Below the pieces are notes generated by a model, which searched no databases, had not been told where the DNA came from, and worked only from the letters and a program-made list of their open reading frames with translations. The position numbers and the translations under genes are program-made. From Patiria pectinifera (taxonomy: Eukaryota; Echinodermata; Asteroidea; Valvatida; Asterinidae): a stretch of DNA of 64,000 bases. The stretch lies in contig CM057149.1 of the NCBI GenBank assembly GCA_029964075.1, positions 10,736,465-10,800,464 on the forward strand. Direction: 5' to 3'. Positions 1 through 10,908 of this stretch are shown in pieces; positions within the stretch are counted from its first letter, which is position 1; the number at the start of each line of letters is the position of its first letter.

Positions 1-3000
1 ATAGTACTTTTTAGTAGGATGCAACCTGATGCCACTTAGTTTGATATCATTACAAGATTTAAAATTAAAAAAAAAAAAAAAAATAGTCTTGACTATCCAT
101 AGACTGGTAGTCATGGTAGTGGTACTCAAACGTTACTGGCGTCTGGATGCAGCATTCTTTCCCTGCTTCTTCCCAATATATACGATTGGGTTGGGGTTTG
201 TTGTGTAGGAGGATTCCTTATTCGGATTCTTGATATTCTATCATTGAATATCTTGCTTAGCTGGCCTGTTTATATATTCATCAGCCTGTTGGGATGGTTC
301 GTTGATTTTACAATAGACCAAGGATTCTTACTCTTACTCTTCTTTGTCTGGTGCCCTTGCAAGTTGCCATGATATCTCCCTTAACTGATACAGTTTTATT
401 GGAGATTTTATCATTCTGCTTTATTGTCTAGATTGGTGGAATTGCTTTTGGACTTATTGCTAATTCTGGCTATTTGGCATTCTTGTCTTGAACGAATGTT
501 TCTTGGCATAACATCAGGTTATATAGCAAGACTTTATGGTGCAGGATTCCATACTTTGAGATAAGTTAATCCTCATAGGTGCTTGGCAATCATGTACATC
601 CTCTACGTCGGTCTCCAACGGGTCTCAAACCAGCATGATTCAGCTAGGAGTTTGTAGACCGGCCTTCTCTTCATCCTTGGCTTACAGCAGAATCACGACA
701 TATCCCCACTGCTTCGAGTCTTTAGAACAAGTATTTGTCCTACAATCCGGCCAGATGTGGTTTATGTAACTTCATACATATAGGGGTTGTCAGACACTTC
801 TTCGAAGCATTGTTCAGAATTCTTGTCTACCTCGGTTATCCCTGACCACGAGCTTCTGCCTCAACATGCACTTGTTTGTTGCTTTACAGAAGGTTATCTT
901 TCTTTAAGGAATGATCTAGACCAGGATACTTCCAACTGGATCAGGTTTCGGCTTACTTCAATCTTCTCAGTCAGTAGCAGTCTGACGAATGGCGGCCCAT
1001 TATCAGACTCGACATGCAACAAGGAATTCAGTTGGAAATGCTTTCTACTTCTCTCCAGTCTCTTGAGACGGTTGGTTTGCTGCTTCCATCAATCATTGGG
1101 ATACTAATGTCCTTGTACAGTACCCATGCATGGATCATCGGAAGTTGGAGTTCTGCATACCTACAGGGTTTCGCTACAGACCTTTGGATTTTCACAGCTC
1201 CTTTGGTTCCTTTATAAGAATCACCGTTGTTACAACATTCCTTTACAGCAAAACAGATCTATTTGCTGTGGTACTTAGATGTTAGGCTACAGCAGACCTT
1301 ACATGTAATTGTATCTCCAGTTTAGTCTTTAACAGTCTACCTATCTCGCACTTGAGGTGGTTTTTCATCTTCAGCATTAAGCTCCTTCAACTTTGTTTCA
1401 GGCTTTACTGGGAAAGGTTCAACACAACGTGATGACATTCGAACCTTCTGGCATCTTGATAATGGACCTAGTTCCCTGGTGCATGACACACGGAAGCTCT
1501 GCACAGCCTTTCCTTTGTCTTCCCATCAATGCTAAGGGTCACCTCCAAAGGGATTCCAGTTACCCATCTTAGCTATGACCTACTGCACCTTTAAGGACTA
1601 TGTACCGGGTAACTACATATTCTACCATCGCATTGGGTACCCCGGACAGGGTTTGAGATTCATCTGTATGGTCTTTCATTACCTAGCACTTGGCCAACTA
1701 TAGACAGCCAGTTGCATTCCTTCACTAGAGCTATTGACAGTGCTCAAGACCTTGCATTTGCTCACCCAAAGTCATAATCAAGCTTGTCTTGGTCCGGATG
1801 GACAATTCCACAGTTCAGATGTAGTTTACTACATGCTTCTTCCGGGGAACTCGCTCTTTCTTCTTGCCTGTCCACTTTAGAGACACCCAGTTGGCTGTTG
1901 CTTTAACGTTTCACCTGGACAGAAAGAAGGTGTTGAATTCACTTCAACAGAATGATTCTTCTCCCGTCAGTATTCAGACAAAGGTCCTCAACATTCTCAG
2001 TTTGCTACCAGTACTTGCAGCTGTCTACAGGTATTTGCATCCCTTCCAGGCCACCAACTTCCAATTCCAGCCTTTCGCCAAGTTTATACTCATCCTATAG
2101 TCCTCTGATCTAGCAGAATCCTTCAGCTTCAACGCGGCAGGAATTCATACATGTAGCTCCTTTTTGGCTACAGCAGCCATAATCCCTTTAATCCTAGACC
2201 ACCTTGGTCTCACAACAGTAATTCTACAAGCAGACACAGCTACATGTACTCTCCATCTTGTACCTGGATGCTTTCATTATCTGAAAGCTACAGTCTTTAC
2301 AGTCAGAAGCAAGTTGATTCCCCATGGGGTATGATAGTAGCTGCCAATCCCCGATCTGCATCTACACCTTCATTTGGGATTTCGCTGACAGTCTTTCAAT
2401 CCAGTTTCAGATATCTACTGTCCAGGGTTACTGATGAGCCATAATTGTAGTCCTCTATCAGGGTTCCAATGATACATCTACAGTTTCCTCAAAATCACTC
2501 TGATACACGGCAGGTTTATCAGTTGACCGCCTACTGTAAAGTACCGGTAGATAGGCCTACCATCCTGGATCCAAGTATCGTCATTGGGTCACTCACCTTG
2601 GCCCCTTGCGGAACCAACAGGTACATTGCAACTCTCCTTTCTGTCAGGTTGCGAAACCCATATTCTTACTGGTTGCTGCAGTAGCTTACCTTAAGAAGGG
2701 AATTTCACTAAGTTACCAGGTCATAGCCATTGGCACGTGACTGCTTTTACTTTATTCCATGGGTGAAGTTCAACACACGGAATAATTCAACTTATTTTCA
2801 GACCTGATATTTCCGGCCAAGTTGACATCCTCTCCATTAGTAGCAAAGGATATGGTGGTGCCCCATGCGAGCTCTGCAGAACTACAATGCTCGCACTGAT
2901 GGCCTTCAAGAGGCTTCATCATCAAGCAAATGCTCGTACAGTCATCTAGCATCATCTTCAAGCCTCTGTGACCATGATCACTCGATTGTCGGTGCCACCA

Positions 3001-3740
3001 AAGAGTGCCCTCCCGAAATCGAGGATCAAAATCTCAAGTTCAGGAAACACCCAGCTCGACAACTTCCTGAACTCAACTGCTTGGAGCTTCCTTTTCAGAT
3101 ACAGGGAACAGGACTCTCTTTTTCAGGTATCAGAAAAGCGGACTGCTGGAAGAACCCTTACACTGTGACACCTTGCTTATAGCTGTGGTGCAAGCAGAGG
3201 GTTGCATTAGCAGAAAGTCTTCCAGGAAACTGCACAATCAGCAGCCCGCAAAGCCCGCAAAGCTCCTTTAGAATAGATAGGCAGCACCCGGGTATGTCTA
3301 AGCAACCTTTTCATGCCATTTAGAACTGCATGTAGGCCTAGTTTAGACTTTCAAGAACCACTGCATGTCCCTTCCCCCCCCCCCTTGAGACTTTCGGTGC
3401 TACTCTGCAAATGTAGGTAAACAGAGGTGAGGTATTTTCTGTAATGGAATTCCTAAAATCCAAAGGGATTTTCCATTCTAGTAAGAAAATACTCACCTCT
3501 GTTTACCATCCCTCCCTTTAAAAAAAAAAAAAAAAAAAACTAGGACGAGCTATTATGTTACAGGGTCCTTTGTGGGTGTGGGGCATGCAGTGGACAATGA
3601 GGGTGTGGCTTGGGCGCTATTCTTTTCAGCGAATGTTTGTGCGCATGCGCGCTGATATGCAAATGTAGGTAAACAGAGGTGAGTATTTTCTTACTAGAAT
3701 GGAAAATCCCTTTGGATTTTAGGAATTTTTTGGCCTTACT
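1..3740 (+). mobile_element. Degenerate DIRS-like retroelement (tyrosine-recombinase retrotransposon relic)
   Basis: No intact ORF remains. Broken plus-strand frames near 1000-1210 resemble the reverse transcriptase/RNase H junction of DIRS elements: a piece reading RLDMQQGIQLEML (family form RLHMRPIQL...) is followed about 50 codons later by LQGFATDLWIFT, which resembles the stretch before the RNase H TDAS motif. The 3' end (3415-3735) carries inverted and direct copies of one terminal sequence, as expected for the internal complementary region plus terminal repeat of DIRS elements. The 5' end is presumably left of the window. Frameshifts and stops are dense, so the copy is dead. The recombinase domain itself was not recognised; the assignment is moderate and rests on short motifs. 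Confidence 0.5.
3410..3735. repeat. Inverted plus direct copies of an about 75-bp terminal repeat
   Basis: The string GTAAACAGAGGTGAG opens a near-palindrome at about 3418-3507, whose right arm is the reverse complement of the left. The same string recurs in direct orientation at about 3667, followed by TATTTTCTTACTAGAATGG. Three copies in this order fit a DIRS internal complementary region (3418-3507) and a right terminal repeat (3657-3735). A poly-A run of about 19 lies between them at 3520-3539. Confidence 0.6.
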
Positions 3741-3933
3741 GGCTCTGAGGGGATACAATTATAATTTATTGCACGAGCTGCATGTATAACAATATTGCAC
3801 GAGTCAGACAAGTGCAATATTGTTATAACCAGTTCCCCCCCCCCCAAGCCATCCAATATTACTGTTCTTATTATCAGGCTGACTTGAAACAGAAAAGGTG
3901 AATATCCAGGAATTGTTTGTACTCATTTCCCAG

Positions 3934-4578
3934 ATTGTGAGAGTCGTGTGCAGCCAGCTAGCACGACTCGCCTCCTGCGTTTCCACATCCCAGCCCAAGC
4001 AGAGGAAGGAGAACATCGACATCTTAAAGAAGACGGCACCGGGAGCCTTCCTCAGTCAGAGGGAGTTACAGAACCCAAGACTCAGCCCACGGGATAAGCA
4101 CCTCAGTGCCGTTGGCTACGACAGCCTGACCCAACAAAACAAACTCCCTCCACTGAAGAAGAGTTGTAGTGCAGAGGATCTGAGTCAGGATGCTGCTGGG
4201 TATGGCAGCCAGGCTAGCCTAGGGGTCCCTCAGACTAAGCAAATGCCCTGCCGCAGCCCAATGCTTGACATGCGGAGAAACGTCACAGACGGTAACTTAG
4301 CATCCAGCTCAGATGACGACCATAGTGCCATTGTAGAAACTTCAGGACTTGCTGCCTTACAGAACGCTAGATATGTAAACAGGAGCAAAGCTCAAACACC
4401 GAAGAGAACCCCCACAGGGAAGTTGACGTCAGTGTTGAACCGATCTGTTTCAATGCTGGCAGCGTTGTTGATAGGTGATCCACAGGCTATGGATGATGTG
4501 CGATTGGTGGGGACAGCTATGGCGTTTGATGCTGCATCATCTAATGTGGACCGTGACGAACTGAATCAAGTGTTGACG
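3934..4578 (+). CDS. PTPDC1: PTPDC1-like exon (215 codons)
   Basis: The exon opens after TTTCCCAG and ends at ACG|GTAAGA, phase 0 on both sides. It encodes a linker after the phosphatase domain that is rich in Ser, Gln and Lys. Its end, MDDVRLVGTAMAFDAASS, is a helix that aligns loosely with the start of the conserved C-terminal domain of PTPDC1. The frame is open upstream to 3898, but the pyrimidine-rich acceptor decides the start. No phosphatase signature motif (CX5R) is present in it. Confidence 0.8.
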
Positions 4579-7500
4579 GTAAGATACTCCTGTAGGTCCA
4601 AATTCTAGATTAACAGTTGGCTTAAAGAGGTTGTGGAATGCTCGAAGACATTTCCTTCATTTTTCGGGAATATGTAGCCTAAGGTGTGATGAAATAAAAA
4701 CAACTATTGTTTCTGTCATGTAATGAGTACAAAAGGTACTTTTGAGAGCTGTTTTTCAGGTCCAGTTTCGACCCGAACGTGCAACTGTGTAAAAATCGTC
4801 GTTGCGGGCAGCAAACAAAACACAGTAAATCGTGACGTAATAAACAGGACTCCCGATGCACAGTAGCATACACGAGTCCTGTTTATTACGTCACGATTTA
4901 CTGTGTTTTGTTTGGTGCCCGCAACGACGACTTTTACACAGTTGCACTTTCGGGTCGAAACTGGACCTGAAAAACAGCTCTCAAAAGTACTTTTTGTACT
5001 CATTTCATGACAGAAACAATAGTCGTTTTTATTTCATCACACCTTAGGCTACGTATACCCGAAAAATGACGGAAATGTCTTCGAGCATTCCACAACCTCT
5101 TTAAGGTTGAGTTGGTTAAAACAAGATTCAGCCCAAAATTTATCACATAAATTAATATGTTATGTTCCAATTTAATATAACATCTATAAAATGTTTTTTA
5201 ACTCCCCGTCCTGGTAATTTTTGAAGTTAACAAATTAGTTTTCATGCTAATAGCAAATGCGGATTCACAAGAGTTTACAGTTTTGTAAAGTTTGACCTTT
5301 GCTCCATATAAATGCAAGTTCTTGTAACTAATCATCTTATTACATTGATCCTAATTTTAAATCTTTTTTTTTTCTCATCATTTTAGAGTCTGCAACTTCG
5401 AGTAGAGTCGTTGCAGGTAAGTTTATGAAGATCAACTCTTTTGTTTATCATCTTCAAATTCATCAATTATTGAAGCAACCACCGTAAATTCCAGTTTGGT
5501 TGTGGTACCCACTGCTATATCAGATTTGAACCAGCCAGTTGACCCCGGTAAGCTCGGTGGTCGAGTGGTGAGACGTCTGCACTAGTGAGCAGGAGCACAT
5601 GGGTTCTAGTCTCATCAAGTGATTTGTTTCTCACAATCACTCTGAACAACACTGAGTATGCAGTGTTTATAAAAAAAGATGTCGGTTGAAAACCCAATAT
5701 TGGATCTTAAAAATAGTATAATTTGTTACAGGCCGGCATTTATCTCCGGTTTCCTTGGCATGAAATGTCTGAGCATATCTCTTTTTTCCCTGGATGGGAT
5801 GCCTGTCCATGCACAGGTTACTCCCCAGCTAATGACGTTACCCATTTATACCTCGGGTGGAGAGAGGCAAATGGGAGTAAAGTGGCTTGCCCAAGGACAC
5901 AACATATGGCCAGTAGCTGGATTTGAGTCATGAGACCTAACCACTTGGCCACACATCTTCAAAACTGAGAAATTTGTTACCGAGAAATCTATACCAATAT
6001 ATTTGTATTTCAGACATGAGATTTCTTAGATGTTTGTCTGAAATCAGACTGTTTGAATCCGAAAGACATTATCAGCATTTCAGACCTTTCCTCAATTGAC
6101 AATCTCACCACTGTTGTATTCTTTTACAATTTTGTATACCCTCCAATTTTAATAAGATTTTTCCACACACCACAGGAAGTTAGGATTCAAGGTTTTAAAA
6201 CAAACTTAAGAAATGCTCACAATGTAATAGGCTTGAGACCTAATGACGTCGCGCTTTGTTTACATGTGCGCTTTCCTATGTGGTTGTGTTCCTACTTCGT
6301 CTGGCATCCAGACTTTGCACCCATAGGACAGTGCTTCTAAACAAAGCCATTACATCATTAGGTCTTAAGTCTCTTCAGTTTTACTCCAAGCATGATAGTC
6401 TTCATTTTGAAGCGATAATTTCTAAACTGTCCGACAAAATAAAAGTAACATGTACTGTAGAACACATTTTGGGGACAAAAGTGTTGAAAAACACTTTTTG
6501 ATCAGGATTTGTCTAATCTGGTTTAATTTGCTGCTAATTTTTCTCCGGCAGCACAATTTGAATCGGAGTACCACAGCGTGGGAGATTGTCTCGACTGAGG
6601 GAGATCCCTTCGTCTTGTCCATGTTGATGTGGTCTTGGCTGGAACATCTGAAGGTCAGTCGCCTTTAACATTATTTTTTCAATACCGGGAATACACTGGA
6701 GGCATTTTAACAATCCTCTCATGTGACTAGAAGAATGTGAGCCAAAGTAATATGCAGAGATGCCACTTTTCCGGTTTTAACCGGAATTCCGTTTTTTAAA
6801 AAAAATATCACAAAATTCCGGCCGTCAAATTAACCAGAAAAAGAGAAGAAAAACTGTGGAAATGCGTTGATTTTTACCTCGATTTAGTACATTTAGGCTT
6901 ACGCATGGCACAACGTTGTTCGTTGAAGTAGTCTTAAAAACAGTCTGTGTATTGTGTTGCCGAGCCTGCATGCGATACAAGCGGCCAACATACTTGCACG
7001 CAGTATACAATGGCGCCTCGCGCGTGCTTCACCACGTGCGGGCGTGTTGTGTGCTAAGCACACGTAGCATTCAGCCTGGAAATCAAGTCTATCATTTCAG
7101 CTATCGGTGGTTTCCGATCGCAGTGATTTATGTGAATAGAAAAAATGCGGGTACCAACCATGTTTTCGTTGAGCGCATCGCGTAGTGCATGTGTGCGCAA
7201 GGATCATGTACACCGACATCGTGCGTGTTTCGTGTCGAATATTACGTTGGAAATTCGGGTAGACAGAATAAAAATTAGGAATATGGGAAAAGTCAAAGTG
7301 ATTGAATGAACCGACAGCTTTAAAGGCCATAGAAGCAAAATTAAAAAATAAACAGAACTTGGCTTGGCTACAAGATAAAGATGACAACGGGAACTTTGTG
7401 TCGGACACGGAGTGGCTTTTTCACACACAAAAAAGATCCGTTTTTTTCAAGCAGCCGTTCCGGTTTTTTTTCAAGCAGACCCAGTTCCGTTTTTTTCAAG

Positions 7501-9189
7501 CAGACCCTGTGGCATCTCTGAATGTGTGTTGCATTCTTATTGATTTTAGGAGCCCATTTTGAGCAAAGCAGACGTCAAGAAATTGGAATCTGAATACGAT
7601 GAAGAGGATCCAGCTGTGGCATTTAAGAATTTAAACCGGGTAAGATTTGTTTGTTTCTTGGTTTTTATCCCCCTGGCTTAATTAGCCAGAACTGAGGGAG
7701 ATTGCGATAGTGTATTCTGTCTGTGAGGGCGTCCGTGTATTCCATTTTGGTTCTAGGTTAACTGTTCAGTGCCGTCATGTGAAAAGTCAGACTTAAATCT
7801 CAACCAAACTTGGTGACAATAATCTTTGGGTAGGGACTTTGGATGACTTGAGACATTTGAGGTCAAAGGTCATCTAGGGGTCAAATGTGGTCATCGTTGA
7901 TTTTGGTTAGGCAAACCACGGTTCCTCTGTGCACGGATAAGCGACTTCCCAAAATGTCTGGTTACATGCGTGATGCGGCCCATGTCTCACGTGCGTGAGA
8001 CGTGTACGTACGCACAACTGCCCAGTCAAATTTGTAGGGCGCTGGCTAGCTGTGGGGCCCGCGCGCATGCCTTGTTTTATATGTTCTATGCGTTATTCTA
8101 TGTGCGGACGCGGCATATCACGCATGTAGACAATCCATTCTGTGCATTTTGTAAACAAGCTCAACTGAGTCGTTTATCCTTGTGTAGAGGATCCGTGGGT
8201 AAACTGAAAAGTGCCGTCATATGAAAAGTCAGACTTCACTCTCTAACAAACTTGGTCGCATAATCTTTGGGTAGGGGAAATTCAGATGATTTGAGACATT
8301 TGAGGTCAAAGGTCATGTAGGGGTCAAATGAGGCCATTGCTGATTTTGGTTAGGTACACTGAAAAGTGTGTTTAAACTTACTGCCACCCATGCCAGGGGG
8401 GTCACGTAACTTCAATTTGCTGTATTTTTCTCACAGATTTTTATGTTTTGAGAACAAGATATTCATTAAAACTCTTTGGGATGTAACTATAAAAAAATGT
8501 ATTAATGTCTTCTTTAGGGTGTGAAGCAGACACTGGACTGCATTTTGAAAACAGTCGCCAAGTTACCCCTCCAACAACCCCCTGCTGAAGACTTGGAAGA
8601 TTCCATCCTTGTCCGGTTCATCAAGGCAGCCACACACATCTCTGCTGTGCATCTCCCGAGTGAGGATGGTTCCATTAAGAAGCGATGGGTAGATGGTGAG
8701 TATGAAAGTGACGAATCCCTCACCAATCTGTTGATAATGTTGAGGGCGTATGTCCGGTTTTTGAGGATGTCAGGCGCAGATGACACTCTCTCCCTCAGCT
8801 CACAGAACTCCAGCCTCGTTTCACTCAACGATTCCCGATCCATGAGCCTTGGATCAAGAGAAACAAGGGGAGCTCCCCCTAGCAGATTCCAGGCAGCACC
8901 CCCCACGGAGCCAACCAGGGGTGCCACTCTAAGGGACCCAAAGCAGAGTGAACAAGCCAGAGAGACATCAGCAAGTCCCGAGTTGATGACAGGGGTAGGG
9001 GAATCAAATATCACCTCAAAGAAAAGCCCCCGTGACCGAGCTGAGAGTGATACATTACCTTCGACATCTGGGATGCTCCCCAGAGGGTTACAGAGGAGGA
9101 AACTGAAAGCAATTGAGACCAAAAAGGCAGAGAATAGTGAACCTCTTGCTGCATTGCCCAAAAAGAATGCCCTGCCGCCAATTTTCTAA
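3934..9189 (+). CDS. PTPDC1: PTPDC1-like protein tyrosine phosphatase domain-containing protein, 3' part (five exons)
   Basis: Joining 3934-4578, 5387-5416, 6552-6653, 7550-7639 and 8518-9189 gives 1539 nt: 512 codons and a TAA stop, every junction in phase 0. PTPDC1 is a Cdc14-like dual-specificity phosphatase linked to cilium length and centrosome function. Its catalytic domain is N-terminal and is not visible here. What is seen is the conserved C-terminal half: IVRVVCSQLARLAS just after the phosphatase fold, then DPFVLSMLMWSWLEHLKEP (vertebrate form DPF.L..LMWSW.EQLKEP), then a helical GVKQTLDCILKTVAKLP segment followed by FIKAATHISAVH, and a low-complexity Ser/Arg-rich tail. The family call rests mainly on the LMWSW.E.LKEP motif. 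The upstream acceptor (TTTCCCAG at 3926-3933) shows that further exons precede it. Introns hold SINEs and MITEs. Confidence 0.82.
4626..5100. mobile_element. Foldback MITE with TTAA target duplication (copy 1)
   Basis: An almost perfect palindrome of 475 bp begins AGAGGTTGTGG and ends CCACAACCTCT, flanked by TTAA at 4622-4625 and 5101-5104. The loop is only a few bases near 4860. TTAA duplications are typical of piggyBac and Kolobok superfamilies; no transposase is encoded. It lies in the first visible intron of the PTPDC1-like gene. A second copy is at 23232-23708. Confidence 0.85.
5387..5416 (+). CDS. PTPDC1: PTPDC1-like micro-exon (10 codons)
   Basis: A 30-nt exon encoding SLQLRVESLQ lies between a strong acceptor (a T-run, then TTTTAG at 5381-5386) and a canonical donor GTAAGT at 5417. 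It is phase 0 on both sides, so skipping it would delete ten residues without a frameshift. It is too short for ORF callers. Confidence 0.75.
5535..5700 (+). mobile_element. tRNA-derived SINE fragment (CTCGGTGGT family, copy 1)
   Basis: A tRNA-like head (GCTCGGTGGTCGAGTGGTGA, then a degenerate B-box region GGGTTCTAGTCTC) is followed by a tail shared with copies at 38345-38530 (minus) and 42890-43130 (plus), including the tail motif CAGTGTTTATA. Intronic in the PTPDC1-like gene. Confidence 0.65.
5725..5960 (-). mobile_element. tRNA-derived SINE (GGCCGAGTGG family), minus strand
   Basis: Read on the minus strand, the tRNA-like head lies near 5955 (TGTGGCCAAGTGGTTAGG). It is followed by a body with TTGGGCAAGCCACTTTACTC and GGGTAACGTCATTAGC. 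The same family is at 37510-37790. The family-wide phrase for aggregated coastal-invertebrate SINEs (lgggcaag.cact) supports the class call. Confidence 0.65.
6552..6653 (+). CDS. PTPDC1: PTPDC1-like exon with LMWSWLEHLK motif
   Basis: This 34-codon exon lies between CTCCGGCAG and the donor GTCAGT. It carries the most diagnostic part of the gene, EGDPFVLSMLMWSWLEHLK, which matches the conserved C-terminal region of vertebrate PTPDC1. Phase 0 on both sides. Confidence 0.85.
6755..7520 (+). mobile_element. Non-autonomous hAT-like MITE (copy 1)
   Basis: Terminal inverted repeats are CAGAGATGCCAC at 6755 and GGCATCTCTG at 7511-7520. CAGAG ends are typical of hAT elements. The inside has no transposase; the right part carries short repeats of TTTTTTTCAAGCAGAC. 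No exact 8-bp target duplication is left. It ends 29 nt before the acceptor of the exon at 7550. A reverse-complement copy is at about 29618-30183. Confidence 0.75.
7550..7639 (+). CDS. PTPDC1: PTPDC1-like exon (30 codons)
   Basis: The exon begins after TTGATTTTAG and ends at CGG|GTAAGA. It encodes EPILSKADVKKLESEYD and an acidic stretch. EP completes the LKEP motif of the previous exon. A MITE ends only 29 nt before it (see findings). Confidence 0.83.
7757..8365 (+). repeat. Tandem duplication of an intronic repeat with DR1 motifs
   Basis: Two copies of about 160 bp (about 7757-7915 and 8205-8365) share GTGAAAAGTCAGACTT, AATCTTTGGGTAGGG and GACATTTGAGGTCAAAGG. Each holds GAGGTCAAAGGTCAT, a perfect direct repeat of AGGTCA with one-base spacing (DR1). 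The sequence between them is unrelated to the repeat and CG-rich. It resembles the repeat family at 15661-17030. Confidence 0.65.
8518..9189 (+). CDS. PTPDC1: PTPDC1-like terminal exon (223 codons plus stop)
   Basis: The exon starts after TCTTTAG (8511-8517) as GGT GTG AAG and ends with TAA at 9187-9189. The first 80 residues are helical (QTLDCILKTVAKLP ... VRFIKAATHISAVHLP) and align with the C-terminal helical region of PTPDC1. The remainder is disordered and rich in Ser, Arg and Pro. The long opposite-strand ORF here is a shadow. Confidence 0.83.
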   Translation, partial: GVKQTLDCILKTVAKLPLQQPPAEDLEDSILVRFIKAATHISAVHLPSEDGSIKKRWVDGEYESDESLTNLLIMLRAYVRFLRMSGADDTLSLSSQNSSLVSLNDSRSMSLGSRETRGAPPSRFQAAPPTEPTRGATLRDPKQSEQARETSASPELMTGVGESNITSKKSPRDRAESDTLPSTSGMLPRGLQRRKLKAIETKKAENSEPLAALPKKNALPPIF

Positions 9190-9286
9190 TGATCAGATTG
9201 TTTCCAGAGATAGCTGCAATATTAAGCTTTATTTACATGTTGCAATATGGATGGCCATTGGGTTTCTTTTTCTTTAAAAAGGAAAT

Positions 9287-9292
9287 AATAAA
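9287..9292 (+). terminator. Polyadenylation signal of the PTPDC1-like gene
   Basis: AATAAA lies 98 nt after the stop codon, in an otherwise AT-rich short 3' UTR, followed by GGGTAATTTGAGG. A large transposon insertion starts at 9319, just beyond the expected cleavage point. Confidence 0.6.
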
Positions 9293-9455
9293 GGGTAATT
9301 TGAGGAATTTAGGATCATAAGGGAACATATAGCCGAGGTTGGACTCCGTTGTGTACACGCAACGGAGTCCAGGGTATGAATCTCTCCTGCCATAGCAAAA
9401 CAAATTATAACACTTTTTTTGCATATTTTTACCTATTTTTACCTTTTACCTGTTC

Positions 9456-9803
9456 CTTGTGTCCAGAATTTTGCCTGCACTGAGTTTAAATAAAGGCAAA
9501 TATGTCCGCGGGCGGCGTGTTTACCGAAAATAAACCGCAATTCAACGCTTTCGTTGAAAACATTTTCAGTACGAACTCCCCATGTGAAGATTATGCACGC
9601 GCGTGCATGCACACCTAGCACGCTGCCACCACAGCAGCAAACGACACGCTGGTTTACATCTTCACGCGGAGAGTTCGTACTGAAAATGTTTTCAACGTAA
9701 GTGTAGACTTGCAGTTTATTTTCGGCAAACATGCCGCCCACGGACATATTTGCCTTTTCTAGACCCAGCGCAGGCACAATTCTGGACACAAGTGTTACAC
9801 CCG
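9456..9803. mobile_element. Foldback element nested in the TIR transposon
   Basis: Inverted arms of about 160 bp run from TTGTGTCCAGAATT (9456) to AATTCTGGACACAAG (9803). They share GGCAAATATGTCCG and AAAACATTTTCAGTACGAAC. ORFs called here are translations of the arms. Confidence 0.75.
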
Positions 9804-10258
9804 TAAGGGAGACGGGTGGTTGACAGAATAAATCTGTAAGCAAAGGCAGAAAAGGAAGTAGAATGTATGAACTGTTCACTTGGAATAATCTGCCACAAGT
9901 GATTTTATTACTAAATCACGCCAAGAATATGAAACAATACTAGACATTAAATACATAAGGAACGTAACGACAGATTCTTCAACTTGCAAGCCCTCTGACC
10001 ACTGCGAGCGAACATCAGGTTCAAAGAGGACTGCCATCTTATGGTGAACTGGACCAGCATGAACATGGCAGCGGATGCCGACATTACTCTGTGGTGGAAT
10101 GATGACGTCCTGCTTACCCGATATGACATTACAGAGGTCATCTGAGTCGTTGGATTGGATCAGTTGGACTAGGCTGGCTACTTGGTGGCGGCCAAGACTC
10201 CGAACTGCTTTACCAAGGACGTTACTTTTGGGTCTTCTCCTGGACTCCTCACAATTTC

Positions 10259-10549
10259 CTAGAGAACATTGTACCCGATGATTGGTTGCTGCAATTGGCC
10301 TTTGGTGATTAAGGCAGGAAAGGATACTTTCTTAGGCCTTCCTTCTGGTGCTGTCAATTTTAGCTGAACATCTATCCATCTATCGAAGGGGGTAGGGGTT
10401 CCATTGGCTGCTTGCAGGTCTAATTTCTCATCGCAGTCCAGTAGCTCAGAAATGGGACGGAGTGGGGTTCCTCGTAAGTTTTGGTCGACCCATGCAGAAC
10501 TTAACATGGACACCTGTGCACCGGTATCCCACAGTACTGTTGCTGGCAC
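10259..10549 (-). pseudogene. Retropepsin-like aspartic protease fragment of the LTR retroelement
   Basis: The frame contains VLWDTGAQVSMLS, the active-site DTGA motif of retroviral-type aspartic proteases with its usual hydrophobic surroundings, and near the end PIIGYNVL, equivalent to the conserved ILG.D/N.L motif after the flap. Length is about 97 residues. It would process gag-derived protein. It follows gag and is not followed by reverse transcriptase. Confidence 0.75.
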
Positions 10550-10908
10550 ATCATTGAGGAGACAATCAACAGTACATCTTCGTCTTATCAGTCTTGTGAT
10601 TTGGTAGTGCTTCTTTGGACTGACATGACAAACAAAGACATCATTGGAGGATGGTGGATACTTGAACTGGGAGGGTGACTGTGAGGTTAACTGGGACGCT
10701 GTCGTTTCGGTTACTCCCTGTCCCGTGGGGGCAACCCTTGTCCGTTTCCCTGCTGTGGTGACGGCTTACTCCTTCAACCACGAGCAAAATGCTCAAGAGA
10801 GCCACAGCGATAGCAGTGTGGGCATGTGGCACTGGTCCAAGCACGATCACAATCTTCACAACCCCGACGAGTTGAAGGTCGAGTTGAAGGTCGGGCTTGT
10901 GATCGGGT

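Noticed and set aside
8514-9161. 215-codon minus-strand ORF
   Set aside because: Exact shadow of the terminal PTPDC1-like exon on the plus strand, which has splice sites, a family match and a stop followed by a polyadenylation signal.
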